Below are positions 8,244-14,826 of a stretch of 29,159 nt of DNA, one piece after another; position 1 is the first letter of the stretch; every line of letters begins with the position of its first letter. Source of the DNA: a virus; IMG/VR virus record IMGVR_UViG_3300022821_000084, positions 1 through 29,159 of that record. One strand, written 5' to 3'. Both the position numbers and the translations under genes were made by a program. The notes under the pieces were generated by a model. It worked only from the letters and a program-made list of their open reading frames with translations, had not been told where the DNA came from and did not search any database.

Positions 8244-9122
8244 GTTACAGGCAACACACAACTTGCTCCAACTAAGCAAGACATTATCGCTGCGGCGGTA
8301 TTAAGAGAATTAAGAGAAAGATCATTTCTTTCTAACTATGTAATGGACGTAAGTTCATTCGCTGGCAAAGGAATGAAAAGTATTTCTTTCCCTAAGCTTT
8401 CAGGATTCACAGTAGAAGAAAGAGCTTCTGCGGTTGCGGGTACGATCCAAGATCTATCTGCAAGCATTGATACTCTTTCACTAGATAAGAGAGCTTATAT
8501 CTCTTGGCTAGTAGACTCTAACGATGAGATTCAATCAACGATTGATTTTCAATCGGAAGCGGCTATCAGAGCAGCTTCAGCTCATGCACGTTTTGTTGAT
8601 GATGAACTAATCAAAGAGCTTCTTGCTGTAGCTTCTTTATCAGTAAATGCGGCCTCTCCTGCCAATCTTGATAGAGATATGGTTTTAGAGATGCGTAGAT
8701 ACTTAATCGAGAACAATGCAAACATGAATGATGTTGCAATGTTTATCTCTCCAAGTCAGGAAGAATCAATGCTTAAAATTAACGAATTTACTAGAGCAGA
8801 AGTTTATGGATCGGCTGTAATTCCTTCAGGAGTTATCGGACGTGTTTATAACATTCCAGTACTTATCCATAACTCAGCGGAAATGGATGATCTAGGGAAT
8901 GGTTATCAGCAAGCTATCATGTTTGAAAAAGAAGCATGTGCAATTGGATTTCAAAGAAGCCCAAGCTTTGACGAACAAAAGAAAATTGAATACGGAACGG
9001 GAGCAATGCTTCAAGCTGTAGATCAATTATTTGGAGTTAAAGGTATGCAACTTGGAGAAAGTACTCCTAAGCATGCAGGCGTTGCTGGTAAATCTCCTCT
9101 ATGTGCTAAATTAGCAGACTAG
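8238..9122 (+). CDS. Major capsid protein (HK97-type fold)
   Basis: 294 aa, following the scaffold, with an exceptional ribosome binding region. Features of an HK97-type capsid: N-terminal helix region (DIIAAAVLRELRERSFLSNY), then SISFPKLSGFTVEERA, a long spine helix region (SEAAIRAASAHARFVDDELI), a P-domain region LEMRRYLIENNANMNDVAMF and a C-terminal strand region AIMFEKEACAIGFQRSPSFD with GTGAMLQAVDQLFGVK. No prohead protease is evident and the N-terminus shows no delta domain. It forms the icosahedral shell. A perfect 11-bp hairpin follows 43 bp after the stop. Confidence 0.92.
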   Translation: MAVTGNTQLAPTKQDIIAAAVLRELRERSFLSNYVMDVSSFAGKGMKSISFPKLSGFTVEERASAVAGTIQDLSASIDTLSLDKRAYISWLVDSNDEIQSTIDFQSEAAIRAASAHARFVDDELIKELLAVASLSVNAASPANLDRDMVLEMRRYLIENNANMNDVAMFISPSQEESMLKINEFTRAEVYGSAVIPSGVIGRVYNIPVLIHNSAEMDDLGNGYQQAIMFEKEACAIGFQRSPSFDEQKKIEYGTGAMLQAVDQLFGVKGMQLGESTPKHAGVAGKSPLCAKLAD

Positions 9123-9130
9123 GTTATTAC

Positions 9131-9346
9131 TTGGATCGTTTTTACGAAATACCAAACAAACTAGAAGCACGTAACTTTGACGAGTTACGTGCTTTCATGC
9201 TTGCTAATAACGTAAGACTAGGCGGGAAGGTTATCTATGATATACACCCGCCAAGATCTACTAAAGGTAAGTGGCTGGCTTTCTTCTACGAGAAGATGTC
9301 CACGCAAGAGATGATTAAAGAACAACTAAGCAAAACAGAAAAGTAG
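9131..9346 (+). CDS. Small hypothetical protein downstream of capsid (71 aa, TTG start)
   Basis: The start appears to be TTG with only a weak AGG 7 nt upstream, so translation should be poor compared with the capsid gene 8 bp before. The product reads MDRFYEIPNKLEARNFDELR, then MLANNVRLGGKVIYDIHPP and a helical Lys/Glu-rich end. No membrane segment or known domain is visible. A hairpin (9165-9194) lies inside its 5' part. The frame is intact and the stop is 7 bp before the next start, so I take it as real. Confidence 0.55.
   Translation: MDRFYEIPNKLEARNFDELRAFMLANNVRLGGKVIYDIHPPRSTKGKWLAFFYEKMSTQEMIKEQLSKTEK
9165..9195 (+). terminator. Perfect hairpin after the major capsid gene (attenuator or mRNA stabiliser)
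   Basis: AAGCACGTAAC (9165-9175) and GTTACGTGCTT (9184-9194) form an uninterrupted 11-bp stem with an 8-nt loop, followed by T and C. The T-tract is short (TTT), so this is more likely a partial terminator or a 3'-end block protecting capsid mRNA than a full stop. It lies within the next small ORF. Confidence 0.5.
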
Positions 9347-9353
9347 GGGTTAT

Positions 9354-9824
9354 ATGGCAATCCCAGGAAATATAAGAGATAGAGAACATCGCTCGTTCGT
9401 CCAATCGCCCACTAGAGGGGATGGCAAAACGGCAAGAGAAGTTCTCGTCGGTAACGGTACCGACTCTCCTATCCCTGTAGTAGATGTAGGCATATCCGGT
9501 CAGATGGTTAATTCCTACAACGAGATACTTGCCTTAGCTGGTAGTGCTACGAGTGACATCGTACTCTATACTGTTCCAGTAGATAAGAAACTCTTCTTAC
9601 GGAGAGTTACCTTTAGCGGGGAGAACAAGGCTATATTTAAGATAGACTTAAATGGCGATATACAAGCAAAAAAAAGAACTTGGTACACTTATTATAATGA
9701 GGATATAGTTTTTGAAGATATAGAATTGATAGCGGGTGACGTAGTTAAGTTAATAGTAACTAACGGAACTAATAGCGTTTCCGACTTTAACGGTAACTTA
9801 CAAGGAGTGTTAACAGATGCTTGA
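9354..9824 (+). CDS. Putative virion beta-domain protein (decoration or fibre type)
   Basis: 156 aa, with an N-terminal extended part (IRDREHRSFVQSPTRGDGKT, then AREVLVGNGTDSPIPVVD) and a C-terminal all-beta domain (SDIVLYTVPVDKKLFLRRVT, SGENKAIFKIDLNGDI, EDIELIAGDVVKLIVTNGTN). This 'VPxxKxxxL..v..sg.....k..i.G' layout is frequent in small virion proteins and recurs in the proteins at 10022 and 26751. Located after the capsid gene, it may decorate the head. The role is inferred. Confidence 0.55.
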   Translation: MAIPGNIRDREHRSFVQSPTRGDGKTAREVLVGNGTDSPIPVVDVGISGQMVNSYNEILALAGSATSDIVLYTVPVDKKLFLRRVTFSGENKAIFKIDLNGDIQAKKRTWYTYYNEDIVFEDIELIAGDVVKLIVTNGTNSVSDFNGNLQGVLTDA

Positions 9825-9996
9825 ACTTAAAAAGAAAGAATTAGAATTGATGAAAGTATCATGTGCTAAGGCTGAAATGGAGATGAAGGTCTACGAAGCT
9901 CAGGAAAACATCATAAGGCTACAAGCTAATATGACTATCCAAGACGAGCGGATAGAGACTTTAAAAGTAGATATTAACGAATTAAAAACCAATTAA
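9817..9996 (+). CDS. Small coiled-coil protein (59 aa)
   Basis: An ATG at 9817 overlaps the end of the previous gene by 8 bp and has AAGGAG (9802-9807) 9 nt upstream. The frame ends at TAA 9994-9996. The product, MLELKKKELELMKVSCAKAE, then MEMKVYEAQENIIRLQANMT and IQDERIETLKVDINELKTN, is a single amphipathic helix with heptads. It fills an otherwise empty gap between two structural genes with good codon usage and a good start, so it is a probable real gene, short enough to be missed. Function unknown; a small virion or assembly protein is possible. Confidence 0.65.
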   Translation: MLELKKKELELMKVSCAKAEMEMKVYEAQENIIRLQANMTIQDERIETLKVDINELKTN

Positions 9997-10021
9997 GATC
10001 GAATAGATCAAGGAAGGAATT

Positions 10022-10966
10022 ATGGCAGATTATGATAGCTCACTACCAATAAGAACGGAATCAGCGGGTGACGTTGATATTTTTATCAGTGACGCAACGA
10101 TAAGCACACAAAAATTAAAGGTAAACGCTGACGGCTCAATCGATGTTAACGCAACGGCTACCGATCTCGATATTAGAGATCTGGTATTCGCAACGGATAA
10201 AGTAGATGTAAGTGGTTCAAGTGTAACTGTATCAGCTACAGACTTAGACATCAGAGACTTACTCTTCGCTTCTGATAGCGTAGACGTTTCAGGATCTCAA
10301 ATACTAGGCATTACTAACGATGTTAATATCGCCGATGGCGGTAATAGCATTACAGTAGATGCGGTAGACTTCGACATAAGAGACTTAGCCTTCGCTACTG
10401 ACTCAGTAGATGTGAGTGGTTCAAGTGTAACTGTATCAGCTACAGACTTAGACATTAGAGATCTTGCTTTTGCAACGGATAGCGTTGATGTAAGTGGTTC
10501 AAGTGTAACGGTTTCGGCTACAGACTTAGACATCAGAGACTTAGACGCAGCTCAAGACTCAGTACAAGCTAACCTATTCGACGAGGCAGGAGTAGCATTT
10601 AGTGCGACTAATCCTCTTCCAGTAGTAGTATCTTCTGACTCTGAAGGTGATGAGGTATGTGATTATAATACGAGCGCGGCGGTAGCTAAAGACGCTTCTG
10701 TTAATCACGATTATTCAGTCACAGCGTTAAAGACTTTCATCGGGGAAGAGGCTTGGATCTCAGGATCAGGAAAGCTTAAAGTAGAGTTACTAATTAACGG
10801 AGCTGTTAAGTTTACAGGATTTAACTCGACATCTAATCCTAATGTAAGAATCCCTTTGGATCGTATGCCTAAAGGAGATGCAGGAGAGGTTATCAGGTTT
10901 ACAATTACTAACCGAGATAATCAAGCTCAGGATCTTTATAGTACCCTTACAGGTTTAGAGGTTTAG
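10022..10966 (+). CDS. Repeat-containing virion protein
   Basis: 314 aa in three parts. The N-terminus (1-45) has short beta stretches (DVDIFISDATISTQKLKVNA). The centre (46-182) holds five copies of a 26-residue repeat with the core ATDLDIRDLxFATDSVDVSG, spaced regularly except for an insertion in copy 2. The C-terminus (about 205-314) is a beta domain (SVTALKTFIGEEAWISGSGK, LKVELLINGAVKFTGF, GEVIRFTITNRDNQAQDLYS). The repeats suggest a stacked beta-solenoid or triple fibre. The repeats resemble decoration or fibre proteins of environmental phages. AAGGAAGG precedes the ATG. Head fibre or neck whisker is a reasonable guess. Confidence 0.6.
   Translation: MADYDSSLPIRTESAGDVDIFISDATISTQKLKVNADGSIDVNATATDLDIRDLVFATDKVDVSGSSVTVSATDLDIRDLLFASDSVDVSGSQILGITNDVNIADGGNSITVDAVDFDIRDLAFATDSVDVSGSSVTVSATDLDIRDLAFATDSVDVSGSSVTVSATDLDIRDLDAAQDSVQANLFDEAGVAFSATNPLPVVVSSDSEGDEVCDYNTSAAVAKDASVNHDYSVTALKTFIGEEAWISGSGKLKVELLINGAVKFTGFNSTSNPNVRIPLDRMPKGDAGEVIRFTITNRDNQAQDLYSTLTGLEV
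10157..10567 (+). repeat. Tandem repeat of about 78 bp within the virion protein gene
   Basis: Repeat copies begin at residues 46, 72, 114, 140 and 166 (26, 42, 26, 26 and about 17 residues). Copies are nearly identical in protein; DNA identity is highest across AGTGGTTCAAGTGTAAC, followed by TGTATCAGCTACAGACTTAG, which recurs with few changes. This allows copy number change by recombination. Confidence 0.9.
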
Positions 10967-10970
10967 ATAA

Positions 10971-11486
10971 ATGGCGGATATCGAAGAGACTAAACAATCT
11001 GAAGTTATCAGAATAACAGACGGCGATGAGACTCTCATCGTCGACGTTGTTCAAGATGAAGCGGGAGTCAATAGGTTACAAACTTCGGCGAAAGGTAGTG
11101 TAAATCTAAGTACTGATTTAGCTATCCTCCAAGAGTATGATCAAGATCAAGATCTAGACGATGTAACTTACTTCGATATCTTATCCGAGACAGGGGTCAA
11201 CACTATCTCAGGTTTTCAATTAGAATTTAATGATAAAAAAGTATATGTGAGGTTAGAGGTGGATGGAGTCGAGATATTCGATATCAATTGTGAAAAATTA
11301 AAAGACATATTGGATTGGAATAAAGCCCCACAACCTCAAACTTATATATCATGGAATGATGGGCTAAAAGTGTTTTACTTTACGCCCACCTTTCCTATTC
11401 AGTCCTTGTCTAGCTTAAAGATACAAGCAAGATCTAAGACAGGACAGTCTAAGAAATACTTAGCATCAATAATACAGGTAGGATAA
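10971..11486 (+). CDS. Hypothetical virion protein (171 aa)
   Basis: Starts 5 bp after the previous gene. The N-terminus (IRITDGDETLIVDVVQDEAG, then VNRLQTSAKGSVNLS) resembles the N-terminal beta part of the preceding repeat protein, suggesting both use the same docking module. The C-terminal half is beta-rich (GFQLEFNDKKVYVRLEVDG, YISWNDGLKVFYFTPTFPIQ). No enzyme motif or membrane segment. Part of a run of small structural genes; a decoration or connector-associated role is inferred. Confidence 0.5.
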   Translation: MADIEETKQSEVIRITDGDETLIVDVVQDEAGVNRLQTSAKGSVNLSTDLAILQEYDQDQDLDDVTYFDILSETGVNTISGFQLEFNDKKVYVRLEVDGVEIFDINCEKLKDILDWNKAPQPQTYISWNDGLKVFYFTPTFPIQSLSSLKIQARSKTGQSKKYLASIIQVG

Positions 11487-11906
11487 ATGATTAGTCATAC
11501 AGCTTCACCCTTTAACCCTAAGTGCGTAACTCAAAACAAAGTAGAGTATAAGCTCTACGAGACTGTTAAAGGTGCTAAAATATCGGTAGCCGCTAACTCG
11601 ACAAGTCCATGCAGGATCTTAGTGCCTTATACTAAATGTTTCTTTACTAGCCTTAGTGCTATCTCTTCGATTGACTTCCTGGAGCTAGACTTTCACTTTG
11701 AAGTCAGTAACGGTCAAGGCGGGTTTACATCTATCTTTCAGCATGGGGATAAAGTTTACCTACCTAAAGGCTTATTCTCTCAGAAATCAGCTTACGAGGC
11801 TGAATTAACAAATACTATATATATAACGGCTTACGTTACTAATCCAAGTGGAGCCGCCGTAGATTTCGCTATGAACGTAACGCTTCACAATGCGGTAGAG
11901 GCTTAA
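11487..11906 (+). CDS. Hypothetical beta-rich virion protein (139 aa)
   Basis: The ATG directly follows the previous stop. The product is a single beta-rich domain (NKVEYKLYETVKGAKISVAA, RILVPYTKCFFTSL, LELDFHFEVSNGQGGFTSIF, TNTIYITAYVTNPSGAAVDF). It carries Cys residues but no motif. Layout matches the small beta-domain proteins around it, which together look like a set of minor virion proteins. Overlaps the next start by one base. Function not recognised. Confidence 0.5.
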   Translation: MISHTASPFNPKCVTQNKVEYKLYETVKGAKISVAANSTSPCRILVPYTKCFFTSLSAISSIDFLELDFHFEVSNGQGGFTSIFQHGDKVYLPKGLFSQKSAYEAELTNTIYITAYVTNPSGAAVDFAMNVTLHNAVEA

Positions 11907-12160
11907 TGAAGAAAACGCCAATATTTATCCTTACAATAGTCCTACTAATAGCGGGCTTCGATACCTTCATTATATTTACAGAAGGGAAAGACGAGTCAGT
12001 AAGCAGCTATATAATCCGGTGGTCCTTTGAATATCCTATGTTTACGCTAGGTATGGGGATCGTATTAGGGCATTTGTTTTGGTCCTTTGACGTAAAGAAT
12101 CTATACGTTAAGATATTTAATAAAAAGAAAGAAGACGACGACGAGGAGTTAAAGAAATGA
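11906..12160 (+). CDS. Two-helix membrane protein, holin-like
   Basis: 84 aa with two clear membrane segments: about residues 5-24 (PIFILTIVLLIAGFDTFIIF) and about 45-62 (MFTLGMGIVLGHLFWSF), a charged hydrophilic link between them and a strongly charged C-terminus (FNKKKEDDDEELKK). That layout fits a class II holin with both ends in the cytoplasm. The 'GHLFW' end of helix 2 resembles small phage membrane proteins I know as holin candidates. Its place amid head-tail genes, far from the endolysin, is unusual. Holin is likely but not shown. Confidence 0.5.
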   Translation: MKKTPIFILTIVLLIAGFDTFIIFTEGKDESVSSYIIRWSFEYPMFTLGMGIVLGHLFWSFDVKNLYVKIFNKKKEDDDEELKK

Positions 12161-12867
12161 TGTTTCCAAGCCTAAGCTTTGAAAGGGTTATCCAAGCCGA
12201 CGACAAGATCCGACTAGATGCTAGTCTATCCTTTTCTCCCGACGAGATCATAACAGACGTAGAGATCAAGCCATCTCCTACCGATACATTTATAAGTGTA
12301 TTTAATAGTAACTCCGACAAGTGGCTCCTAGATTGGGCTTATGAAGTTGACGGCGTGTCAACGGTAGAGGTTAGACTCACTTCGGCATCGTCTACTAAAA
12401 CAAAGTCCTACGACATATTAGTACTTACAGAAGATCAGGATTGTCTATTGAGCGATGATAATGATTTGGTAGCCTTAGAGCCTACCCTAAAAAGGTACTT
12501 ACCTAACGGAAAGAATAGTTTTAAATATGCACACCGAGTAGCGCAAGAACGGATTATCGCATATCTAGACGAGCAAAGAATCTGGAAAGCAGATAGTGAG
12601 AGATATACTAAACAGGATCTAATTGATATCACAGATCCTGATTTCAAGTACCAATTTAAACAGTGGTCCATCTATCAGACTCTCCTACTTATCTTTGAAT
12701 CCTTACAGTTAGGAGCCGACGACATCTTCCAAGAGAAGAGAGAAGGCTACGAGCTTGAGATGCGTCAACATAGAAACAGATCGTCATTGAGATTAGATAA
12801 AGACGGGGACGGCGTACTAGACGAAATCCCTTATAACATTAGAAGTACAAGGATGTTACGGAGATGA
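12157..12867 (+). CDS. Head-tail connector protein with beta N-domain and calcium-loop motif
   Basis: 236 aa, overlapping neighbours by 4 bp on both sides. The N-terminal third is a beta domain (IRLDASLSFSPDEIITDVEI). The middle is helical and connector-like (ALEPTLKRYLPNGKNSFKYA, HRVAQERIIAYLDEQRIW, KYQFKQWSIYQTLLLIFESL), matching the pattern of neck adaptor proteins. Near the end, DKDGDGVLDE (214-223) is a good match to the calcium-binding loop of EF-hand/dockerin type. Position just before the tail terminator-like gene fits an adaptor between portal ring and tail. Role inferred from position and helical pattern. Confidence 0.6.
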   Translation: MMFPSLSFERVIQADDKIRLDASLSFSPDEIITDVEIKPSPTDTFISVFNSNSDKWLLDWAYEVDGVSTVEVRLTSASSTKTKSYDILVLTEDQDCLLSDDNDLVALEPTLKRYLPNGKNSFKYAHRVAQERIIAYLDEQRIWKADSERYTKQDLIDITDPDFKYQFKQWSIYQTLLLIFESLQLGADDIFQEKREGYELEMRQHRNRSSLRLDKDGDGVLDEIPYNIRSTRMLRR

Positions 12868-13289
12868 TAACCGAGATAAGAGATTACTTTACGGGAGTTA
12901 TTCAAGAAGTAGACGGCGATCTAGACTTCGATGGCTTTATCTTTGAGAATGAGAACATAGGTAATACGGCTATAGATAATACGTATAAAATGATGATAGG
13001 CGAGAGCGCAGTAGTTCGTATAGATAGCTCTTATGTTAACTCGTTATCCTTAGAGATATGGATATATAAATCGAGTGGATATGACAGAGTAGAGGATTTT
13101 GACGATATATATTGTAAATCTATTGAAATCGCTGCATTATCTATTGATCAAACAAAGATAGATCAATCGGGATTTATTAAGTCGGTTATATCTCAGTCAG
13201 TACTCCCCGAAGCTTTCGAGGATAATGACAATGCGATGAGATTTAGAATACAATTTACGATAAGTGCATATTTTAGTGTAGAAGATTAA
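12864..13289 (+). CDS. Tail terminator-like protein
   Basis: 141 aa, ATGA overlap with the previous gene, directly ahead of the major tail tube protein. This is where siphophages place the tail terminator or tail completion protein. The sequence has an alpha/beta pattern typical of that fold: N-terminal helix (TEIRDYFTGVIQEV), middle strands (SLSLEIWIYKSSGYDRVEDF), and a final strand RFRIQFTISAYF. It would cap the tail tube and join it to the head. Based on position and pattern only. Confidence 0.55.
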   Translation: MITEIRDYFTGVIQEVDGDLDFDGFIFENENIGNTAIDNTYKMMIGESAVVRIDSSYVNSLSLEIWIYKSSGYDRVEDFDDIYCKSIEIAALSIDQTKIDQSGFIKSVISQSVLPEAFEDNDNAMRFRIQFTISAYFSVED

Positions 13290-13300
13290 ATATTATATAT

Positions 13301-13325
13301 ATAACAAGGAAGGTTAAAGATGGCT
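13301..13325 (+). promoter_or_regulatory. Strong translation start region of the major tail gene
   Basis: Twenty-five bases identical to those at the major capsid gene (8219-8243), including AAGGAAGG and the ATGGCT start. It is preceded by an AT-only run (TATTATATATATAA, 13291-13304) that may keep the region unstructured or act as a weak -10. Confidence 0.8.
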
Positions 13326-14228
13326 TGTAGAGTACAAGAACAATCAATTAAATTAGAAGCGGTTACAGTAACGTGGGGAAGAGAGCAATGTAGAGCGGTC
13401 CCAATGGTAGCCGATGTTTCGGGTTCATTAAGTGGAGAGTATTTCGACCTTAATGTTTTAGACATTAACGGCGTAGAGTCTAAGTACTACGTACTCCTAG
13501 ACAATGGAAGCGCAGTAGATCCAGCTCCGGCGGGAAAGACTAAGATCACAGTAAGTTATTCAGACGACGACGATGCGGCAACAATCGCAGCGGATATGCA
13601 AGTAGCTATCGACGCAATCTCGGACGTAAGTGCTGAAGTTGTAGACGGTAACGTAGTCCATATCCAAAACGATTGGATCGGAGAAGTAAGCGCAGAAGAT
13701 CAATCTAACGCTAGTTCTTTCGAGTTCTCTAACTTAGAGGGTATCGGCGGGAACTTAGGTAGAACTTCTGAAGGTGTTGAGATTTCTATTGAGACTCAAT
13801 CTACAGAGATCACGTCTAATCAAACAGGCGGGTTAATCTTAGATGAAATCGGTCAAGGTCAATCAGCATCTTGTACAGCTTCATTTATTGAGCTAACAAA
13901 AGAAAGACTAGAATCACTTATAGCGGGGGCAGTAGGCGGGACTCATACTCCTGTAGCTGGTACTAAGTTAATCGGCGGCGGTTCTTCAAAGCTATTCCAA
14001 AGTCTAAAGACTTTAGGTGGGAAGCTTATCCTTCATCCTCAAAGACTTGCTAAGAGTGATAGATCGGAAGACTTTGTTTTCTGGCTAGCAGCTCCTAAGC
14101 CTGAGTCTATCAACTATTCGGGAACTGATGTTCAAGCATTAAGTTGTACTTTTACCGCTTACCTTGATGACAGTAAGCCGGATGAAGTTGACCTCTTTGC
14201 AATCGGTGATTGGAAACAAGAGTTATAA
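13320..14228 (+). CDS. Major tail tube protein with an inserted domain
   Basis: 302 aa. The two ends match a tail tube protein family: residues 1-40 (VQEQSIKLEAVTVTWGREQC, VPMVADVSGSLSGEYF) and 150-302 (EISIETQSTEITSNQTGGLI, LILHPQRLAKSDRSEDF, SCTFTAYLDDS, VDLFAIGDWKQ). Between them (about 41-145) sits an extra domain with KYYVLLDNGSAVDPAPAGKT, ATIAADMQVAIDAISD and VVDGNVVHIQND. That block is a mobile domain seen in several phage structural proteins, here probably on the outside of the tube. Strong ribosome binding region, and a perfect hairpin follows the stop. Confidence 0.85.
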   Translation: MACRVQEQSIKLEAVTVTWGREQCRAVPMVADVSGSLSGEYFDLNVLDINGVESKYYVLLDNGSAVDPAPAGKTKITVSYSDDDDAATIAADMQVAIDAISDVSAEVVDGNVVHIQNDWIGEVSAEDQSNASSFEFSNLEGIGGNLGRTSEGVEISIETQSTEITSNQTGGLILDEIGQGQSASCTASFIELTKERLESLIAGAVGGTHTPVAGTKLIGGGSSKLFQSLKTLGGKLILHPQRLAKSDRSEDFVFWLAAPKPESINYSGTDVQALSCTFTAYLDDSKPDEVDLFAIGDWKQEL

Positions 14229-14238
14229 ATAGAATAAG

Positions 14239-14262
14239 TAAGGAGGCAATAAAGCCTCCTTA
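14239..14262 (+). terminator. Perfect hairpin after the major tail gene, containing an anti-Shine-Dalgarno copy
   Basis: TAAGGAGGC (14239-14247) and GCCTCCTTA (14254-14262) form a 9-bp stem with a 6-nt loop. There is no real T-tract afterwards, so it may be an mRNA 3'-end block or attenuator. The right arm contains CCTCCTTA, the same as the end of bacterial 16S rRNA, and the left arm is a perfect Shine-Dalgarno with no start codon after it. Confidence 0.6.
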
Positions 14263-14279
14263 TTAACAAAAGGTTTTGC

Positions 14280-14522
14280 ATGTTAGAGTTAGTTTCAAAA
14301 GAACTAGAGTTAAGCTTCGAGGGGAAAATCCAAAAGCTTAAATACCCTACCGTTAAACACATGAAGAAAATTAACAGTAGCCTAAACGAAGCCGGAGCCA
14401 ACGAGATAGCATTGCTATCTGAATTACTCCAAGACTTAGGGATGGATGAAGACGTAGCCGAAAACCTTGAAGTGGAGCATGTTAATTTGATCGTGCAGGA
14501 GTTGACCGCTACAAAAAAGTGA
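14280..14522 (+). CDS. Tail assembly chaperone, upstream frame (gpG-like)
   Basis: 80 aa between the tail tube and tape measure genes, the conserved place for the tail chaperone pair. It starts with beta-like LELVSKELELSFEGKIQKLK YPTV and goes on with helices (KKINSSLNEAGANEIALLSE, then LLQDLGMDEDVAENLEVEH), as in other G-type chaperones. The frame ends AAA AAG TGA, placing the slippery heptamer A AAA AAG (14513-14519) directly at the stop. Most ribosomes would make this short form; a fraction slips -1 and goes on into the next frame to give a fusion of about 181 aa. AAAGG precedes the ATG. Confidence 0.82.
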   Translation: MLELVSKELELSFEGKIQKLKYPTVKHMKKINSSLNEAGANEIALLSELLQDLGMDEDVAENLEVEHVNLIVQELTATKK

Positions 14523-14589
14523 TAGATTACTTCGACGTTAACTTAGCTATGTTTATGAATTTTTATAGCTACAAGTTTATCGAAGTAAT
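14497..14589 (+). other. Programmed -1 ribosomal frameshift element
   Basis: In order: AGGAG (14497-14501), 11 nt, slippery A AAA AAG (14513-14519) in the correct zero-frame phase (AAA AAG), stop TGA (14520-14522), then a stem starting 6 nt after the heptamer: ATTACTTCGA (14526-14535) with TCGAAGTAAT (14580-14589), 10 perfect bp. An inner stem pairs 14540-14550 with 14565-14577 around a 2-nt bulge, with a 14-nt loop. The same order (Shine-Dalgarno, A AAA AAG, stem) drives frameshifting in E. coli dnaX. The -1 frame continues as V-I-D-Y-F-D into the downstream chaperone. Confidence 0.8.
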
Positions 14590-14824
14590 GGAGTTACGAA
14601 ACGATTTATTTGAGTATCTGTATAACGCTATGATAAAGGCGAAAGCAACGGATAGAGTTAACGATTTAGAGTTATACGTCTATCCTCACGTTAAGGCAGA
14701 TGTAGCTAAGAAGATACATAAAAAACTATATGAGCAAGCGATGCCGGAGAGTGCCAAGAAGGACCGCATTGTTACGATGGAAGACTTAAAGCAGCAAGGG
14801 TTTAACGCACTTGCTAAGGGCTAA
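14519..14824 (+). CDS. Tail assembly chaperone, frameshift part (gpT-like)
   Basis: This frame is -1 relative to the upstream chaperone and begins at GTG 14519, the base directly after the slip. It is probably not started independently: the GTG has no placed ribosome binding site except the stimulator at 14497, which is too far. The product (IDYFDVNLAMFMNFYSYKFI, EVMELRNDLFEYLYNAMIKA, TMEDLKQQGFNALAKG) is helical and would form the C-terminal half of the long chaperone that binds tail subunits and the tape measure. It ends 2 bp before the tape measure start, as usual. Confidence 0.78.
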   Translation: MIDYFDVNLAMFMNFYSYKFIEVMELRNDLFEYLYNAMIKAKATDRVNDLELYVYPHVKADVAKKIHKKLYEQAMPESAKKDRIVTMEDLKQQGFNALAKG

Positions 14825-14826
14825 GA

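Noticed and set aside
10030-10533. Minus-strand frames of 73 and 78 aa opposite the tandem repeats
   Set aside because: They mirror the repeat on the coding strand and repeat the same peptide; no ribosome binding site.
10157-10567. CRISPR-like array
   Set aside because: The repeats are in frame, contiguous and coding, with no unique spacers.
14519-14521. Independent GTG start of the second tail chaperone
   Set aside because: No ribosome binding site at proper distance; phase and slippery heptamer show it is reached by frameshifting.
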